A DNA stretch of 64,000 nucleotides. Origin: Actinoplanes teichomyceticus ATCC 31121. GTDB lineage: Bacteria > Actinomycetota > Actinomycetes > Mycobacteriales > Micromonosporaceae. The position numbers and the translations under genes are program-made. How positions within the stretch are numbered: the first letter of the stretch is position 1; each line of letters starts with the position of its first letter. The stretch is from the NCBI RefSeq assembly GCF_003711105.1, contig NZ_CP023865.1, positions 5,543,001-5,607,000 of the forward strand, in the 5' to 3' direction. Positions 17,751 through 25,764 of this stretch are shown piece by piece. The notes under the pieces were generated by a model that saw only the letters and a list, made by a program, of their open reading frames with translations, made no database searches and was not told the origin of the DNA.

Positions 17751-17918
17751 TCAGCCCTCGTTCCGGTCGTCGCCCGGCGCTTCCGTGCCGGCGGGTGGCT
17801 GGCTCGGCGGCCGGCGGCTGGCCTCCACATCGGTTGGCGTGACCGGGACGCCGGACGCGTCCTCGGCTGCCCCGCGCTCGGGCGGCTGCTCGTTCGTGCT
17901 GGTCGGTTGCTCGGTCAT
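17751..17918 (-). CDS. 55-residue acidic, Pro/Glu-rich small protein
   Basis: A short gene: ATG at 17918 with CGGAGG a few bases upstream, then 55 codons to TGA at 17751-17753. The product (opening MTEQPTSTNEQPPERG, closing GTEAPGDDRNEG) is hydrophilic and probably disordered. It runs straight into the next small gene with one base between. A possible stress-type promoter, GTTG-N14-GGGAAC on the minus strand, lies at 17975-17998. It resembles in composition the 46-residue protein at 39650-39790. Confidence 0.65.
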   Translation of the reverse strand: MTEQPTSTNEQPPERGAAEDASGVPVTPTDVEASRRPPSQPPAGTEAPGDDRNEG

Positions 17919-18049
17919 GGAAACCTCCGGGGTCGGCGCTCCGGCTGCCGTGCGGCAGCGGTCATGCCGGCCGCGTTCCCCGCGGGAAGCCGTTCAACCC
18001 CGGCGCCGGGCACCGGAAAGGCCCGCGGGAACGGCCCATCGGAAGGCCT

Positions 18050-18074
18050 GTTTGCGGGCCGACCCGATGGGCAT
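18050..18074 (+). promoter_or_regulatory. SigB/SigF-type promoter of the DUF4383 gene
   Basis: GTTT (18050-18053), 15 bases, GGGCAT (18069-18074). Transcription would begin near 18081, giving a leader of about 23 bases that contains the GGAAAGGA ribosome site. The element matches the GTTT-N14/15-GGGYAN pattern found before several other genes in this window. Confidence 0.65.
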
Positions 18075-18103
18075 GCGAAGGGTCCACCGGAAAGGACAGT
18101 GCC

Positions 18104-18556
18104 ATGACCACGAACCGCATCGCCACCGGCGCCATGCCGTCGGTGCACAGTCCCGTGCGCACCGCCGCGCTGGGCGTCTCGATCACCTTCCTGCTGGTCG
18201 GCGTGATGGGCTTCATCCCTGGACTGACCACCGATTACGGCGACATGACGTTCGCCGGGCACCACTCCGGGGCCGAGCTGCTCGGCCTCTTCCAGGTGTC
18301 GATCCTGCACAACATCGTCCACCTGCTCTTCGGCGTGGCCGGCGTGCTCCTGGCCCGCACCACGCCGGGCGCCCGCGCCTTCCTGGTCGGCGGCGGCGCG
18401 ACGTACCTGGTTCTGTGGCTCTACGGCCTGGTCGTCGGCGACGACACGGCGGCCAACTTCGTCCCGGTCAACGCCGCGGACGACTGGCTGCACCTCGCGC
18501 TGGGCCTCGGCATGATCGCGCTGGGACTGCTGCTGACCCGCCGCACCGATCGGTGA
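18104..18556 (+). CDS. DUF4383 family four-helix membrane protein
   Basis: A 150-residue integral membrane protein with four hydrophobic helices, at about residues 22-40, 60-85, 92-110 and 125-145. The segment ILHNIVHLLFGVAGVLLA carries the histidines typical of DUF4383. Its start, ATG 18104, has GGAAAGGA upstream. The function of the family is unknown; it is common in actinobacteria, often near stress genes. A stress-type promoter immediately upstream supports a role in the general stress response here. Confidence 0.85.
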   Translation: MTTNRIATGAMPSVHSPVRTAALGVSITFLLVGVMGFIPGLTTDYGDMTFAGHHSGAELLGLFQVSILHNIVHLLFGVAGVLLARTTPGARAFLVGGGATYLVLWLYGLVVGDDTAANFVPVNAADDWLHLALGLGMIALGLLLTRRTDR

Positions 18557-18578
18557 CCCGGAGGAGCCCCGGGCGGCC

Positions 18579-19118
18579 TCAGCGCCGCCCGAGCTCCGCC
18601 GCGCCGCGCGGCACCGGGCCCACCCCGGGCACCCGGCCGGGGCGGGCCGCGGCGTGGCGCTGCCCCGGGCCCAGGCCGTCCCGGGCGGCCAGCGCGTCGG
18701 CGACCGCGCCGGTGACGAAGCCGTAGACCGCCTTGTGCAGCACGTCGACGGCGAGCTCGCGGCGCGGCCAGGTCTGCGGCGGGGCGCCCACCCCGGTGGC
18801 GTTCTCCAGGATCTGGTCGTTGGTCAGCCGCAGCACGGTGAACATGCCGGACGCCCACGGGCCGCGCAGCCCGGAGCGCGCCATCACCGCGCGCACCACC
18901 CCGACGAGCACGGCCTGCCCGTAGTGCATCGTCATGTTCAGCCACCACGGCGGCCGTCCCGGTTCCTCCGGGCGGCCGGTCAGCCGGGCCAGCACCCGCG
19001 CCGGCACGTACGAGTCCGGCCGCCCGGTGAGGCGCTGTTCGATCTTCTCCGCCGCGGTCATCGCCGCGCCGCCCGCCAGCCCGGCGACCGCTCCCTGCCA
19101 CACCGCCCGTTTCCACAT
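18579..19118 (-). CDS. Hypothetical membrane-associated protein
   Basis: A 179-residue protein starting at ATG 19118 and convergent with the DUF4383 gene. It opens with a hydrophobic Gly/Ala-rich segment (WQGAVAGLAGGAAMTAAEKI). It has at least two further apolar stretches (HYGQAVLVGVVRAVMAR and AVYGFVTGAVADALAA), so it probably sits in the membrane. The pattern recalls YagU-like or DUF1440-like proteins, but I cannot assign a family firmly. GAGT-N15-GGGTAG on the minus strand (19128-19152) is a weak stress-type promoter that would give a nearly leaderless message. Confidence 0.7.
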   Translation of the reverse strand: MWKRAVWQGAVAGLAGGAAMTAAEKIEQRLTGRPDSYVPARVLARLTGRPEEPGRPPWWLNMTMHYGQAVLVGVVRAVMARSGLRGPWASGMFTVLRLTNDQILENATGVGAPPQTWPRRELAVDVLHKAVYGFVTGAVADALAARDGLGPGQRHAAARPGRVPGVGPVPRGAAELGRR

Positions 19119-19190
19119 GACCGCCGACTACCCGGCGGCGCCGCTGTTACTCCCGCCGCACCGGCGCCGGGGCGGCGTATCCGCGGCCCA

Positions 19191-19373
19191 GCCGGGTAGT
19201 GGCCGATCAGCGGGTCCACGGGCGGGCCGGGTAGTGGCCGATCAGCCGGTCCACGGGCGGGCCGGGTAGTGGCCGATCAGCCGGTCCACGGCCGGATAGC
19301 GGCCGATCAGCGGCCGGACCCGGTAGCGGCCGCATCCGCGGCCCGGCCGGGTAGCGGCCGGTCACGACGGGAG
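19191..19373. repeat. 35-bp tandem repeat upstream of an SDR gene
   Basis: Nearly three exact copies of a 35-bp unit beginning GCCGGGTAGTGGCCGATCAG (19191-19225, 19226-19260, 19261-19290), then shorter degenerate copies to about 19373, each keeping a GGTAGYGGCCG core. The array fills the space between the start of the divergent membrane protein gene and the SDR gene at 19386. Stop codons in its frames make coding unlikely. It differs in sequence from the 25-bp array at 15.4 kb. Confidence 0.85.
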
Positions 19374-19385
19374 GAGCACGAGAAC

Positions 19386-20471
19386 ATGCCGAGACCGATA
19401 TCCGAGCAGGTAGTCGTCATCACCGGGGCCTCCAGCGGGATCGGCCGCGCCGCCGCGCTGGCCTTCGCGGCCCGGGGCGCGCGGGTGGTCTGCGCCGCCC
19501 GCGGGGCGCCCGCCCTGGACACGCTGGTCGCCCGGATCCACGCCGATGGCGGCTCAGCCGTCGCCGTACCCACCGACGTCGCGGACCCGAGGGCGGTGCG
19601 CGCTCTCGCCGAGGCCGCCGAGCGCCGGTACGGGCGGATCGACACCTGGGTGAACAACGCCGCCGTCGGCGTGTGGGGCCGGGTGGAGGACATCACCGAC
19701 GCCGAGTTCGACCGGGTGATGCGGGTGAACTTCCTGGGCCAGGTGCACGGGGCCCACGCCGCGCTGCCGGCGCTGCGCCGCGCCGGCGGCGGCGTGCTGA
19801 TCGGGGTGGTCTCCGCCGAGGGGGCATGCGCGGTGCCGTTGCAGGGCCCGTACGTGGCGAGCAAGTTCGCGGCCCGCGCCTTCTACGACAGCCTGCGCGC
19901 CGAGCTGGCCCTGGAGGGCGCGCCGGTCGCGGTGACGGCGATCCTGCCCGCGTCGATCGACACGCCGTTCTTCGAGCACGCCCGCAGCAAACTGGGCGCC
20001 ATGGCGAAACCGCCGCCGCCGGTGTACGCGCCGGAGATCGTCGCCGACACGCTGGTGTACGCGGCCGCGCACCCCCGGCGGGAGATCCCGGTCGGCGGCG
20101 CGGCGGCCGGCCTCATGCTCGGGCAACGCCTGGCCCCGGCGCTGACTGACGCGCTGCTGTCGATCCGGCGGGTGGGCGCGGGCACACAGCGCGCCGGCCG
20201 CCCGGACAGCGGCGTGGACAATCTCGACGGACCCGTCGCCGAGCCGGGCCGGGTGAACGGCGGCCATCCCGGCCGGGTGCTGCGGCACAGCCCGTTCACC
20301 ACGCTCATCGGCCGGCGACGCCGGCCCGGCGAGATCGTGATGGCGGCGCTGAGCCGTGCCCGGCGCCAGCGGGCGCCGGTGCCGGCCGCGGGGTCTGCCC
20401 GCCTCGGGACAGTCCTGGCCGGGACCGTGCTCGCCGCCGGTCTCGCCGTCCGGCGCGCCCGGCGGCACTGA
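19386..20471 (+). CDS. Short-chain dehydrogenase/reductase with C-terminal extension
   Basis: A 361-residue oxidoreductase starting at ATG 19386, with GGGAGGAG upstream. The cofactor-binding TGASSGIG is at residues 13-20, NNAAVGVWG follows strand 4, and the active-site YVASK follows a serine in VVSAEG, so the catalytic Ser-Tyr-Lys set is present. The first 250 residues are a classical SDR. The last 110 are Arg/Gly/Pro-rich and end in a single hydrophobic segment, as in membrane-associated actinobacterial SDRs of this type. The substrate is unknown. Confidence 0.85.
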   Translation: MPRPISEQVVVITGASSGIGRAAALAFAARGARVVCAARGAPALDTLVARIHADGGSAVAVPTDVADPRAVRALAEAAERRYGRIDTWVNNAAVGVWGRVEDITDAEFDRVMRVNFLGQVHGAHAALPALRRAGGGVLIGVVSAEGACAVPLQGPYVASKFAARAFYDSLRAELALEGAPVAVTAILPASIDTPFFEHARSKLGAMAKPPPPVYAPEIVADTLVYAAAHPRREIPVGGAAAGLMLGQRLAPALTDALLSIRRVGAGTQRAGRPDSGVDNLDGPVAEPGRVNGGHPGRVLRHSPFTTLIGRRRRPGEIVMAALSRARRQRAPVPAAGSARLGTVLAGTVLAAGLAVRRARRH

Positions 20472-20485
20472 CCGGGCCGGGCGGC

Positions 20486-20650
20486 TCAGGCCCGGCGGCC
20501 CCGGGCCTGCTGCATCCGGCTGGTGAACTCGGTGTGGCCGTTGGGACACGGCGGGATCGCCGTGCCGGCCGCCGCGAAGACCCGCTCCGGGCACCGGGCA
20601 CACCGGAAGTACCGGGACTTCTCCGCCGTCTCCCCGGCGCGGGCCGCCAT
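20486..20650 (-). CDS. 54-residue zinc-ribbon-like small protein
   Basis: A short gene whose ATG (20650) overlaps the TGA of the sigma-STAS gene, so the two are translationally coupled. The 54-residue product has CARC near residue 17 and CPNGH near residue 35 (C-x2-C and C-x3-H), a plausible zinc-binding set, and a basic C-terminus (QQARGRRA). The same C-x2-C ... C-x3-H arrangement occurs in the C-terminal tails of the two CheB proteins in this window. The role is unknown; coupling suggests it works with the sigma factor. Confidence 0.7.
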   Translation of the reverse strand: MAARAGETAEKSRYFRCARCPERVFAAAGTAIPPCPNGHTEFTSRMQQARGRRA

Positions 20651-21813
20651 CAGCTGTCCTCGGCCGCGAGCATCGGCTGGAGACCCGACATCACGGCGAT
20701 CTTGCGGACGAACGGGGTCAGCCCGGTCGCGACGACCACGACGCCACGGGCCCGGGCCGCCTCGTACACCGCCAGCAGCACCCGTAGGCCGGCGGCGTCC
20801 AGCAGCGGGACCCCGCCCATCCGCAGGAGCACGCGCCGGCCCGCGGGCTGCCGGCGGATCAGGTCCAGCAGCGCCGTACGCAGGTCCCCGGCGTTGTCCC
20901 GGTCGATCTCGCCGGCCAGCCGGATCTCCAGGTCCCGGGTCGCCAGCAGGCGGCTGCCGATCTCGAACGTCGTTCGCATCCGGTCGGCTCCGGCCGGCCA
21001 GCGCGGCACCCGGTCGGTCAGCAGGCCCTCGCGCATCCAGGCCAGCGCCCGCGACAGGATCCGCGACACGTGCATCTGCGAGATGCCCAGTTCCTCGGCG
21101 ATGCCGGCCTGGGTGCGGGCGCCGTAGAAGACCGACACCACGACGTGCCGCTCCCGGTCCGGGAGGGCGGCCATCAGGTCGGCGACGGTGAGGCGGTCGA
21201 CGACTCCCTCCAGCGCGTCGTCGAGCTGCCCGAACAGGTCGCCGAGCTGCGCCCCGTCCTCGCTGACCGGCAGGTTCAGCGAGACCGGCCGGTATCCCGC
21301 GGCGCTCACCCGGGCGCGGTCGAGGTCATCGGCGTCGATCCCGGCCCGGCGTGCCGTCTCCGAGGTGGTGGGCTGCCGGCCCAGCTCGCCGGTCAGCTCG
21401 CTCTCGTGCTGGGCGACGTCGAGCACCATCTCCTGCATCCGGCGCGGCACGTGCACCCCCCAGGTGCAGTCCCGCAGGTACCGCTTGAGCTCGCCGAGCA
21501 CGGTGGTGATCGCGTACGCGGTGAACGATCCACGCTCCGGGTCGTAGCGGTCCACCGCCTTCACCAGGCCCAGCCGGGCCACCTGCTCCAGGTCCGCCAG
21601 CGGCTCCGACCGGCCACGGTAGCGCCGGGCCAGCCGGACGGCCAGCGGCATCGCCGCGCAGACCATCTCGTCGCGCAACCGGCACGCCCGGGTGCTGTCG
21701 CCGACCGACCGCTCGGCGGCGTAGCGCCGGGCCATCTCGTCGAAGTCCTCCCGTACCGTGCCGGTGCCGCGCGAGCCTGTCGGGTCTGTCGCGGTCTGCT
21801 GCTCGAAGCGCAT
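20650..21813 (-). CDS. SigB/SigF/SigG-family sigma factor with fused C-terminal STAS domain
   Basis: A 387-residue protein. I choose ATG 21813 because the longer upstream frame crosses the promoter. Residues about 25-265 form a group 3 sigma factor: region 2 (LADLEQVARLGLVKAVDRYD, GSFTAYAITTVLGELKRYLR), region 3, and region 4 with ELGISQMHVSRILSRAL as recognition helix. Residues 279-387 are a STAS domain of anti-sigma-antagonist type (LEIRLAGEID, LLDAAGLRVLL). The usual phospho-acceptor serine is replaced by alanine (DAAG, residues 339-342). A sigma factor carrying its own antagonist-like domain is unusual. A stress-type promoter upstream suggests autoregulation. Confidence 0.9.
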   Translation of the reverse strand: MRFEQQTATDPTGSRGTGTVREDFDEMARRYAAERSVGDSTRACRLRDEMVCAAMPLAVRLARRYRGRSEPLADLEQVARLGLVKAVDRYDPERGSFTAYAITTVLGELKRYLRDCTWGVHVPRRMQEMVLDVAQHESELTGELGRQPTTSETARRAGIDADDLDRARVSAAGYRPVSLNLPVSEDGAQLGDLFGQLDDALEGVVDRLTVADLMAALPDRERHVVVSVFYGARTQAGIAEELGISQMHVSRILSRALAWMREGLLTDRVPRWPAGADRMRTTFEIGSRLLATRDLEIRLAGEIDRDNAGDLRTALLDLIRRQPAGRRVLLRMGGVPLLDAAGLRVLLAVYEAARARGVVVVATGLTPFVRKIAVMSGLQPMLAAEDS

Positions 21814-21857
21814 GTCCGTCCTCGCCTTCGTGCTCGGGAATCCCGTGCAGGCGGCGT

Positions 21858-21882
21858 GTGCCCCAGCGGGACCGGCTGAAAC
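21858..21882 (-). promoter_or_regulatory. SigB/SigF-type promoter of the sigma-STAS gene
   Basis: On the minus strand GTTT (21882-21879), 15 bases, GGGCAC (21863-21858). Transcription would start near 21851, giving a leader of about 38 bases before ATG 21813. The same -35/-10 pair with GGGCAC precedes the DUF2795 gene at 49.4 kb. Confidence 0.65.
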
Positions 21883-21981
21883 AACGGCATTGATTCTGGT
21901 CGCTGGCGGCTGGCCGGTGGTTTGGCACCTGGCGGGAGCTTGGGGCCGGCCTGGGCGGAGGATATGCCGCAGTTCGTACCC

Positions 21982-22006
21982 GTTTGCGGCTCCGAAATTG
22001 TGGTAT
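21982..22006 (+). promoter_or_regulatory. SigB/SigF-type promoter of the acyltransferase gene
   Basis: GTTT (21982-21985), 15 bases, TGGTAT (22001-22006), one base away from GGGTAT. Transcription would begin near 22013, 31 bases before ATG 22044. It is divergent from the sigma-STAS promoter about 100 bases away. Confidence 0.6.
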
Positions 22007-22043
22007 GCGATCCGTCCGATCACCCGCCGGAGGACGAAGCCGC

Positions 22044-24071
22044 ATGTCGCAGCAGCCCGGCCGCGCTCCGGCGTGGGGATACCAGCCCGCCCTCGACGGC
22101 ATCCGGGCCCTGGCGGTGACCGCCGTCCTGCTGTTCCACGCCGGGGTCGGCGCGCTGGCGGGCGGCTTCCTCGGCGTGGACGCCTTCTTCGTGCTGTCCG
22201 GCTTCCTGATCACGTCGCTGCTGCTCACCGAGCATCTCCGGGACGGCCGGATCGACCTGGTCAGGTTCTGGACGCGGCGGGCCCGGCGCCTGCTGCCGGC
22301 GCTGCTGGCCACGGTGCTGGCCACCGTGGTGACCGCCGGACTGGTGCTCGACCGCGACGCGCTCGGGCTGCTGCGCGCGGACGCGTACGCCGCACTGGGG
22401 TACGTCGCGAACTGGCGCATGATCTTCCGGGGCACCGGTTACGTGGCGGCCACCGCCACCCCCTCGCCGTTGCAGCACACCTGGTCGCTGGCGATCGAGG
22501 AGCAGTTCTACCTGCTCTGGCCGCTGATCGTGGCCGGCCTGCTGGCCCGGTTCGCGCTCCGGCGCTCGCGGGCGCTGCTGCTGGTGCTGTGCGCGGCCGG
22601 GATCGCCGGCTCGCAGCTGCTCTGCGACCGGCTCTTCCAGGTGTCCGCGATCGGCCGCGCCTACTACGGCACCGACACCCGGGCGCAGGCGCTGCTGATC
22701 GGCGCGGCGTCGGCCGTGCTCCTGCGGCCCGCCGCCCGGCACACCCCTTTCCGGTACGCCGTCGCCGGCGCGCTCGGCCTGCCCGCGGCCGTCGCCACGC
22801 TGTGGTTCTGGCACTACGCCTCGGAACAGGCGGGCTGGTTGTACCGGGGCGGCCTGACCGGCGCCGCCGTGGCCGCCGCCCTCGTCGTCGGCCACGTGGT
22901 GGTCCGGCCCCGGTCCCCGCTCGCCCGGCTGCTGAGCCTGCCGCCGCTGGTCGGCCTGGGCCGCATCTCCTACGGGGTGTACCTGTGGCACTGGCCGCTG
23001 TTCACCTTCGTCACCGCGGAGGCCACCGGCCTGTCCCGGTGGCCGCTGCTGGCCGTCCGCCTGGCCGGGACGCTGGCCGTCGCCGTCGTCAGCTATCACC
23101 TGATCGAGCAGCCGATCCGGCGCGGCGTGCTGGGCCGGCGGCTGCCCCGGCGGGTGCCGGCGGTCGCCACGGGCGCCGCCTTCGGCGTGGTCACCGCCGC
23201 GATCGGGTGGACCACGACCGTCCCGCCGGAGTCGGCCACCGCCGCGGCGCCGCCGGTGGTGATCCCCACCGTCGCCGCGCCCGTCCCGAAGCCGGCCGGC
23301 CCGGTCGCGCCGATCGACCGGCCGGGACGGCCCCGCAGCGCCGGCCGGGAGCCCCGCGTCACCTTCCTGGGCGACTCGGTGGCCTGGACGATCGGCGCGT
23401 ACCTGCCGGCTCATCCCGGGATGTGGACGAGCGTCCGGGCGGTCCAGGGCTGCGGCATCGCCACCCTGCCGGACCTGCGCCAACTGGACAGCCCGCACAC
23501 GAACTACCCCGGGTGCACGTCGTGGGCGCAGCGCTGGCAGCGCGGCATCGACCGGGACGATCCCGACGTCGCGGTGATCGGGCTGAACCGCTGGGAGTTG
23601 ATGGACCGCCGGTACCAGGGCCGCTACCAGCATGTCGGCGAGCCGGCCTACGACGGCTATCTGAGCGCGCAGCTCGACCGGGCGGTACGCGTCGCCGGGT
23701 CGCGCGGGGCCGCCGTGGTGCTGCTCACCGCCGCCTACACCCGCCGGGCGGAACGGCCGGACGGCAGCCTCTACCCGGAGGACCGGCCGGAACGCGTGGA
23801 CGCGTGGAACCGGCTGCTGCACGCGGCCGCGGACCGGCATCCGGGCCGGGTCACCGTGCTCGACCTCAACCCGGTGGTGTGCCCGGGCGGCCGGTTCACC
23901 TGGCGGGTGGGCGGCGTCCGGGTCCGCGGCGACGGCCTGCACTACACCCCGGCCGGCGTCCAGCGGATCATCGCGCCCTGGCTGTTGCCCCGGCTGGCGG
24001 CGGTCGCCACCGGCACGCCTGCGACCCACCCGGCGCCCGGATCGGCCCGGCACACCCGGCCGACGTCCTGA
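22044..24071 (+). CDS. OafA-type membrane acyltransferase with SGNH domain
   Basis: A 675-residue protein starting at ATG 22044 with GGAGG upstream. Residues 1-380 are an Acyl_transf_3 membrane domain with about ten helices and family marks LDGIRALAVTAVLLFHAGVG, GFLGVDAFFVLSGFLIT and HTWSLAIEEQFYLLWPL. After a Pro/Ala linker comes an extracytoplasmic SGNH hydrolase-like domain with GDS at residues 443-445 and D-x-x-H at 630-633 (GDGLHYTP). Such proteins move acyl groups, usually acetyl, onto cell-surface glycans or lipids. The target is unknown. It lies divergent from the stress sigma gene with its own stress-type promoter. Confidence 0.92.
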   Translation: MSQQPGRAPAWGYQPALDGIRALAVTAVLLFHAGVGALAGGFLGVDAFFVLSGFLITSLLLTEHLRDGRIDLVRFWTRRARRLLPALLATVLATVVTAGLVLDRDALGLLRADAYAALGYVANWRMIFRGTGYVAATATPSPLQHTWSLAIEEQFYLLWPLIVAGLLARFALRRSRALLLVLCAAGIAGSQLLCDRLFQVSAIGRAYYGTDTRAQALLIGAASAVLLRPAARHTPFRYAVAGALGLPAAVATLWFWHYASEQAGWLYRGGLTGAAVAAALVVGHVVVRPRSPLARLLSLPPLVGLGRISYGVYLWHWPLFTFVTAEATGLSRWPLLAVRLAGTLAVAVVSYHLIEQPIRRGVLGRRLPRRVPAVATGAAFGVVTAAIGWTTTVPPESATAAAPPVVIPTVAAPVPKPAGPVAPIDRPGRPRSAGREPRVTFLGDSVAWTIGAYLPAHPGMWTSVRAVQGCGIATLPDLRQLDSPHTNYPGCTSWAQRWQRGIDRDDPDVAVIGLNRWELMDRRYQGRYQHVGEPAYDGYLSAQLDRAVRVAGSRGAAVVLLTAAYTRRAERPDGSLYPEDRPERVDAWNRLLHAAADRHPGRVTVLDLNPVVCPGGRFTWRVGGVRVRGDGLHYTPAGVQRIIAPWLLPRLAAVATGTPATHPAPGSARHTRPTS

Positions 24072-24185
24072 CCCGCCGTTCAGCCGGCGGACCCCTGCGC
24101 CGCGGCGCGGCCGGCGCGCGGCTGGTTCCCGGCCCGGCCACGCCGCACCATGACCGGGACCGGTCGGCCGCCCGGGAGTCCGGGG

Positions 24186-24210
24186 GTGTAACCGATCGGC
24201 CGCGGGGTAG
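24186..24210 (+). promoter_or_regulatory. Possible stress-type promoter before the polyol dehydrogenase
   Basis: GTGT (24186-24189), 15 bases, GGGTAG (24205-24210). It fits the looser GNNT-N15-GGGTAN form and would give a leader of about 42 bases before ATG 24259. Weaker than the GTTT elements. A small hairpin, CCGCCG-N6-CGGCGG at 24073-24090, follows the acyltransferase stop. Confidence 0.4.
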
Positions 24211-24258
24211 CCGGAGCCCCCACCTAACCGGAACCTCCTCTATGTCGGATGGATCATC

Positions 24259-25764
24259 ATGTATGCCCAGAAAACTACCGGGACCCTTACCGACCTCGTC
24301 CCGCTGTCGGACGCGACCCTGCACGCGCTCCCCGAGGCCGTCCAGGCGCCGGGGTACGACCGCGGCGCGATACGCCCGGGTGTCGTGCACATCGGCGTGG
24401 GCGGTTTCCACCGCGCCCATCAGGCCGTCTACTTCGACGAGCTGGCCCGCCGCGGCCTCGCCGGCGACTGGGGACTGATCGGGGTCGGCCTGCGCAGCCC
24501 GCAGATGGGCGAGGTCCTCAAGGCGCAGGACTGCCTGTACATGGTCGTCGAGCGGGACGGCTCCGGCACCACCGCCCGGGTGGTCGGGGTGATCGGCCGG
24601 TACCTGTACGCGCCCCGGGAACAGGAGGCCGTGCTCGACGCGCTCAGCGACCCGGCGACCCGGCTGGTCACGCTGACCATCACCGGCAACGGCTACCACC
24701 TGAACGCCGACGGCGACTTCTCCGGCGACGACCCGCTGGTCGCCTCCGAGCTGGAGGACCCCGGCCGGCCGGACACCGTCTTCGGCTACCTGGTCGAGGC
24801 GCTGGACCGCCGCCGCCGCGCGGGCGTGCCGCCGTTCACGGTGCTGTCCTGCGACAACATCCCCGGCAACGGCGCGGCCGCACGCACCATGGTGGTCTCC
24901 TTCGCCGAGCTGCGCGATCGGGGGCTGGCCCGGTGGATCGAGCGGAACGTCGCCTTCCCGAACAGCATGGTCGACCGGATCACCCCGGAGACCACCCCGC
25001 AGGAGCGGGACCGGATCGTCCGGTCGTTCGGCGTCGACGACCGCTGGCCGGTGATCACGGAACGGTTCACCCAGTGGGTCGTCGAGGACCGGTTCTGCAA
25101 CGAGCGGCCGCCGCTGGAGCGGGTCGGCGTACAGTTCGTCGCCGATGTGGCCCCGTACGAGCTGACCAAGAAACGCCTGCTCAACGCGAGTCACTGCGCC
25201 CTGGGCTACCTCGGTTACCTGGCCGGCTACCGGACCACCGCCGAGGTGATGGCCGACCCCGCCTACGCCGCGTACGTGTCCGCGCTGGTCGACGAGATCC
25301 GCCCGCTGCTGCCCCGGGTCGACGGCATCGACCTGGACGCCTACCGGGCCGCCCTGCTGGACCGGCTGGCCAACCCGGAGATCGCCGACCAGCTCTCCCG
25401 GCTGTGCCGGCGGGGCTCCACCAAGGTGCCGTCCTACCTGCTGCCCTCGATCACCGAGAGCCGGCACCGCGGGTGGCCCGCGCCCATGCTGACCCTGGCC
25501 GTCGCCGGCTGGTTCCGCTACCTGCAGGGCGAGGACTACGCCGGCGATCCGATCACGGTGGAGGGACCCCGCGAGGACGAGCTGGTCCCGCTCGCGCAGG
25601 AGGACGGGCTGAACCCGCGGCCCCTGCTGACCGTCCGCGAGCTGTTCGACAGCCTCGCCGACGACCCGGAGTTCGTCCGTGACCTGCACGTCGCGTCCGA
25701 GGCGCTGCGAGCGGGGCCGCGCGAGACCATCGAGACCTGGATGGCCGTCCGGGGGGTCCGCTGA
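24259..25764 (+). CDS. Mannitol dehydrogenase family protein (paralogue 1)
   Basis: A 501-residue polyol dehydrogenase of the long-chain mannitol dehydrogenase family, which oxidises sugar alcohols or sugar acids with NAD(P). The N-terminal Rossmann motif is HIGVGGFHRAHQA, the middle has SCDNIPGNG and NSMVDRITPET, and the catalytic set K-x4-N-x2-H is intact in KKRLLNASH. It is 1 base overlapped with the HAD gene behind it, so the two work together. Two further paralogues lie at 34.2 and 35.9 kb. Mannitol, arabinitol, fructuronate and tagaturonate are all possible substrates. Confidence 0.92.
   Translation: MYAQKTTGTLTDLVPLSDATLHALPEAVQAPGYDRGAIRPGVVHIGVGGFHRAHQAVYFDELARRGLAGDWGLIGVGLRSPQMGEVLKAQDCLYMVVERDGSGTTARVVGVIGRYLYAPREQEAVLDALSDPATRLVTLTITGNGYHLNADGDFSGDDPLVASELEDPGRPDTVFGYLVEALDRRRRAGVPPFTVLSCDNIPGNGAAARTMVVSFAELRDRGLARWIERNVAFPNSMVDRITPETTPQERDRIVRSFGVDDRWPVITERFTQWVVEDRFCNERPPLERVGVQFVADVAPYELTKKRLLNASHCALGYLGYLAGYRTTAEVMADPAYAAYVSALVDEIRPLLPRVDGIDLDAYRAALLDRLANPEIADQLSRLCRRGSTKVPSYLLPSITESRHRGWPAPMLTLAVAGWFRYLQGEDYAGDPITVEGPREDELVPLAQEDGLNPRPLLTVRELFDSLADDPEFVRDLHVASEALRAGPRETIETWMAVRGVR

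Noticed and set aside
18020..18072. Possible pseudoknot before the DUF4383 gene (GGCCCGC, GCCCATCGG, GCGGGCC, CCGATGGGC in A-B-A'-B' order)
   Set aside because: The same bases form a good GTTT-N15-GGGCAT promoter, with transcription predicted to start near 18081, so the structure would not be in the message. It stays possible only if an upstream promoter exists.
15381..19373. CRISPR array
   Set aside because: The 25-bp and 35-bp repeats are directly adjacent without unique spacers, and no cas genes are in the window.
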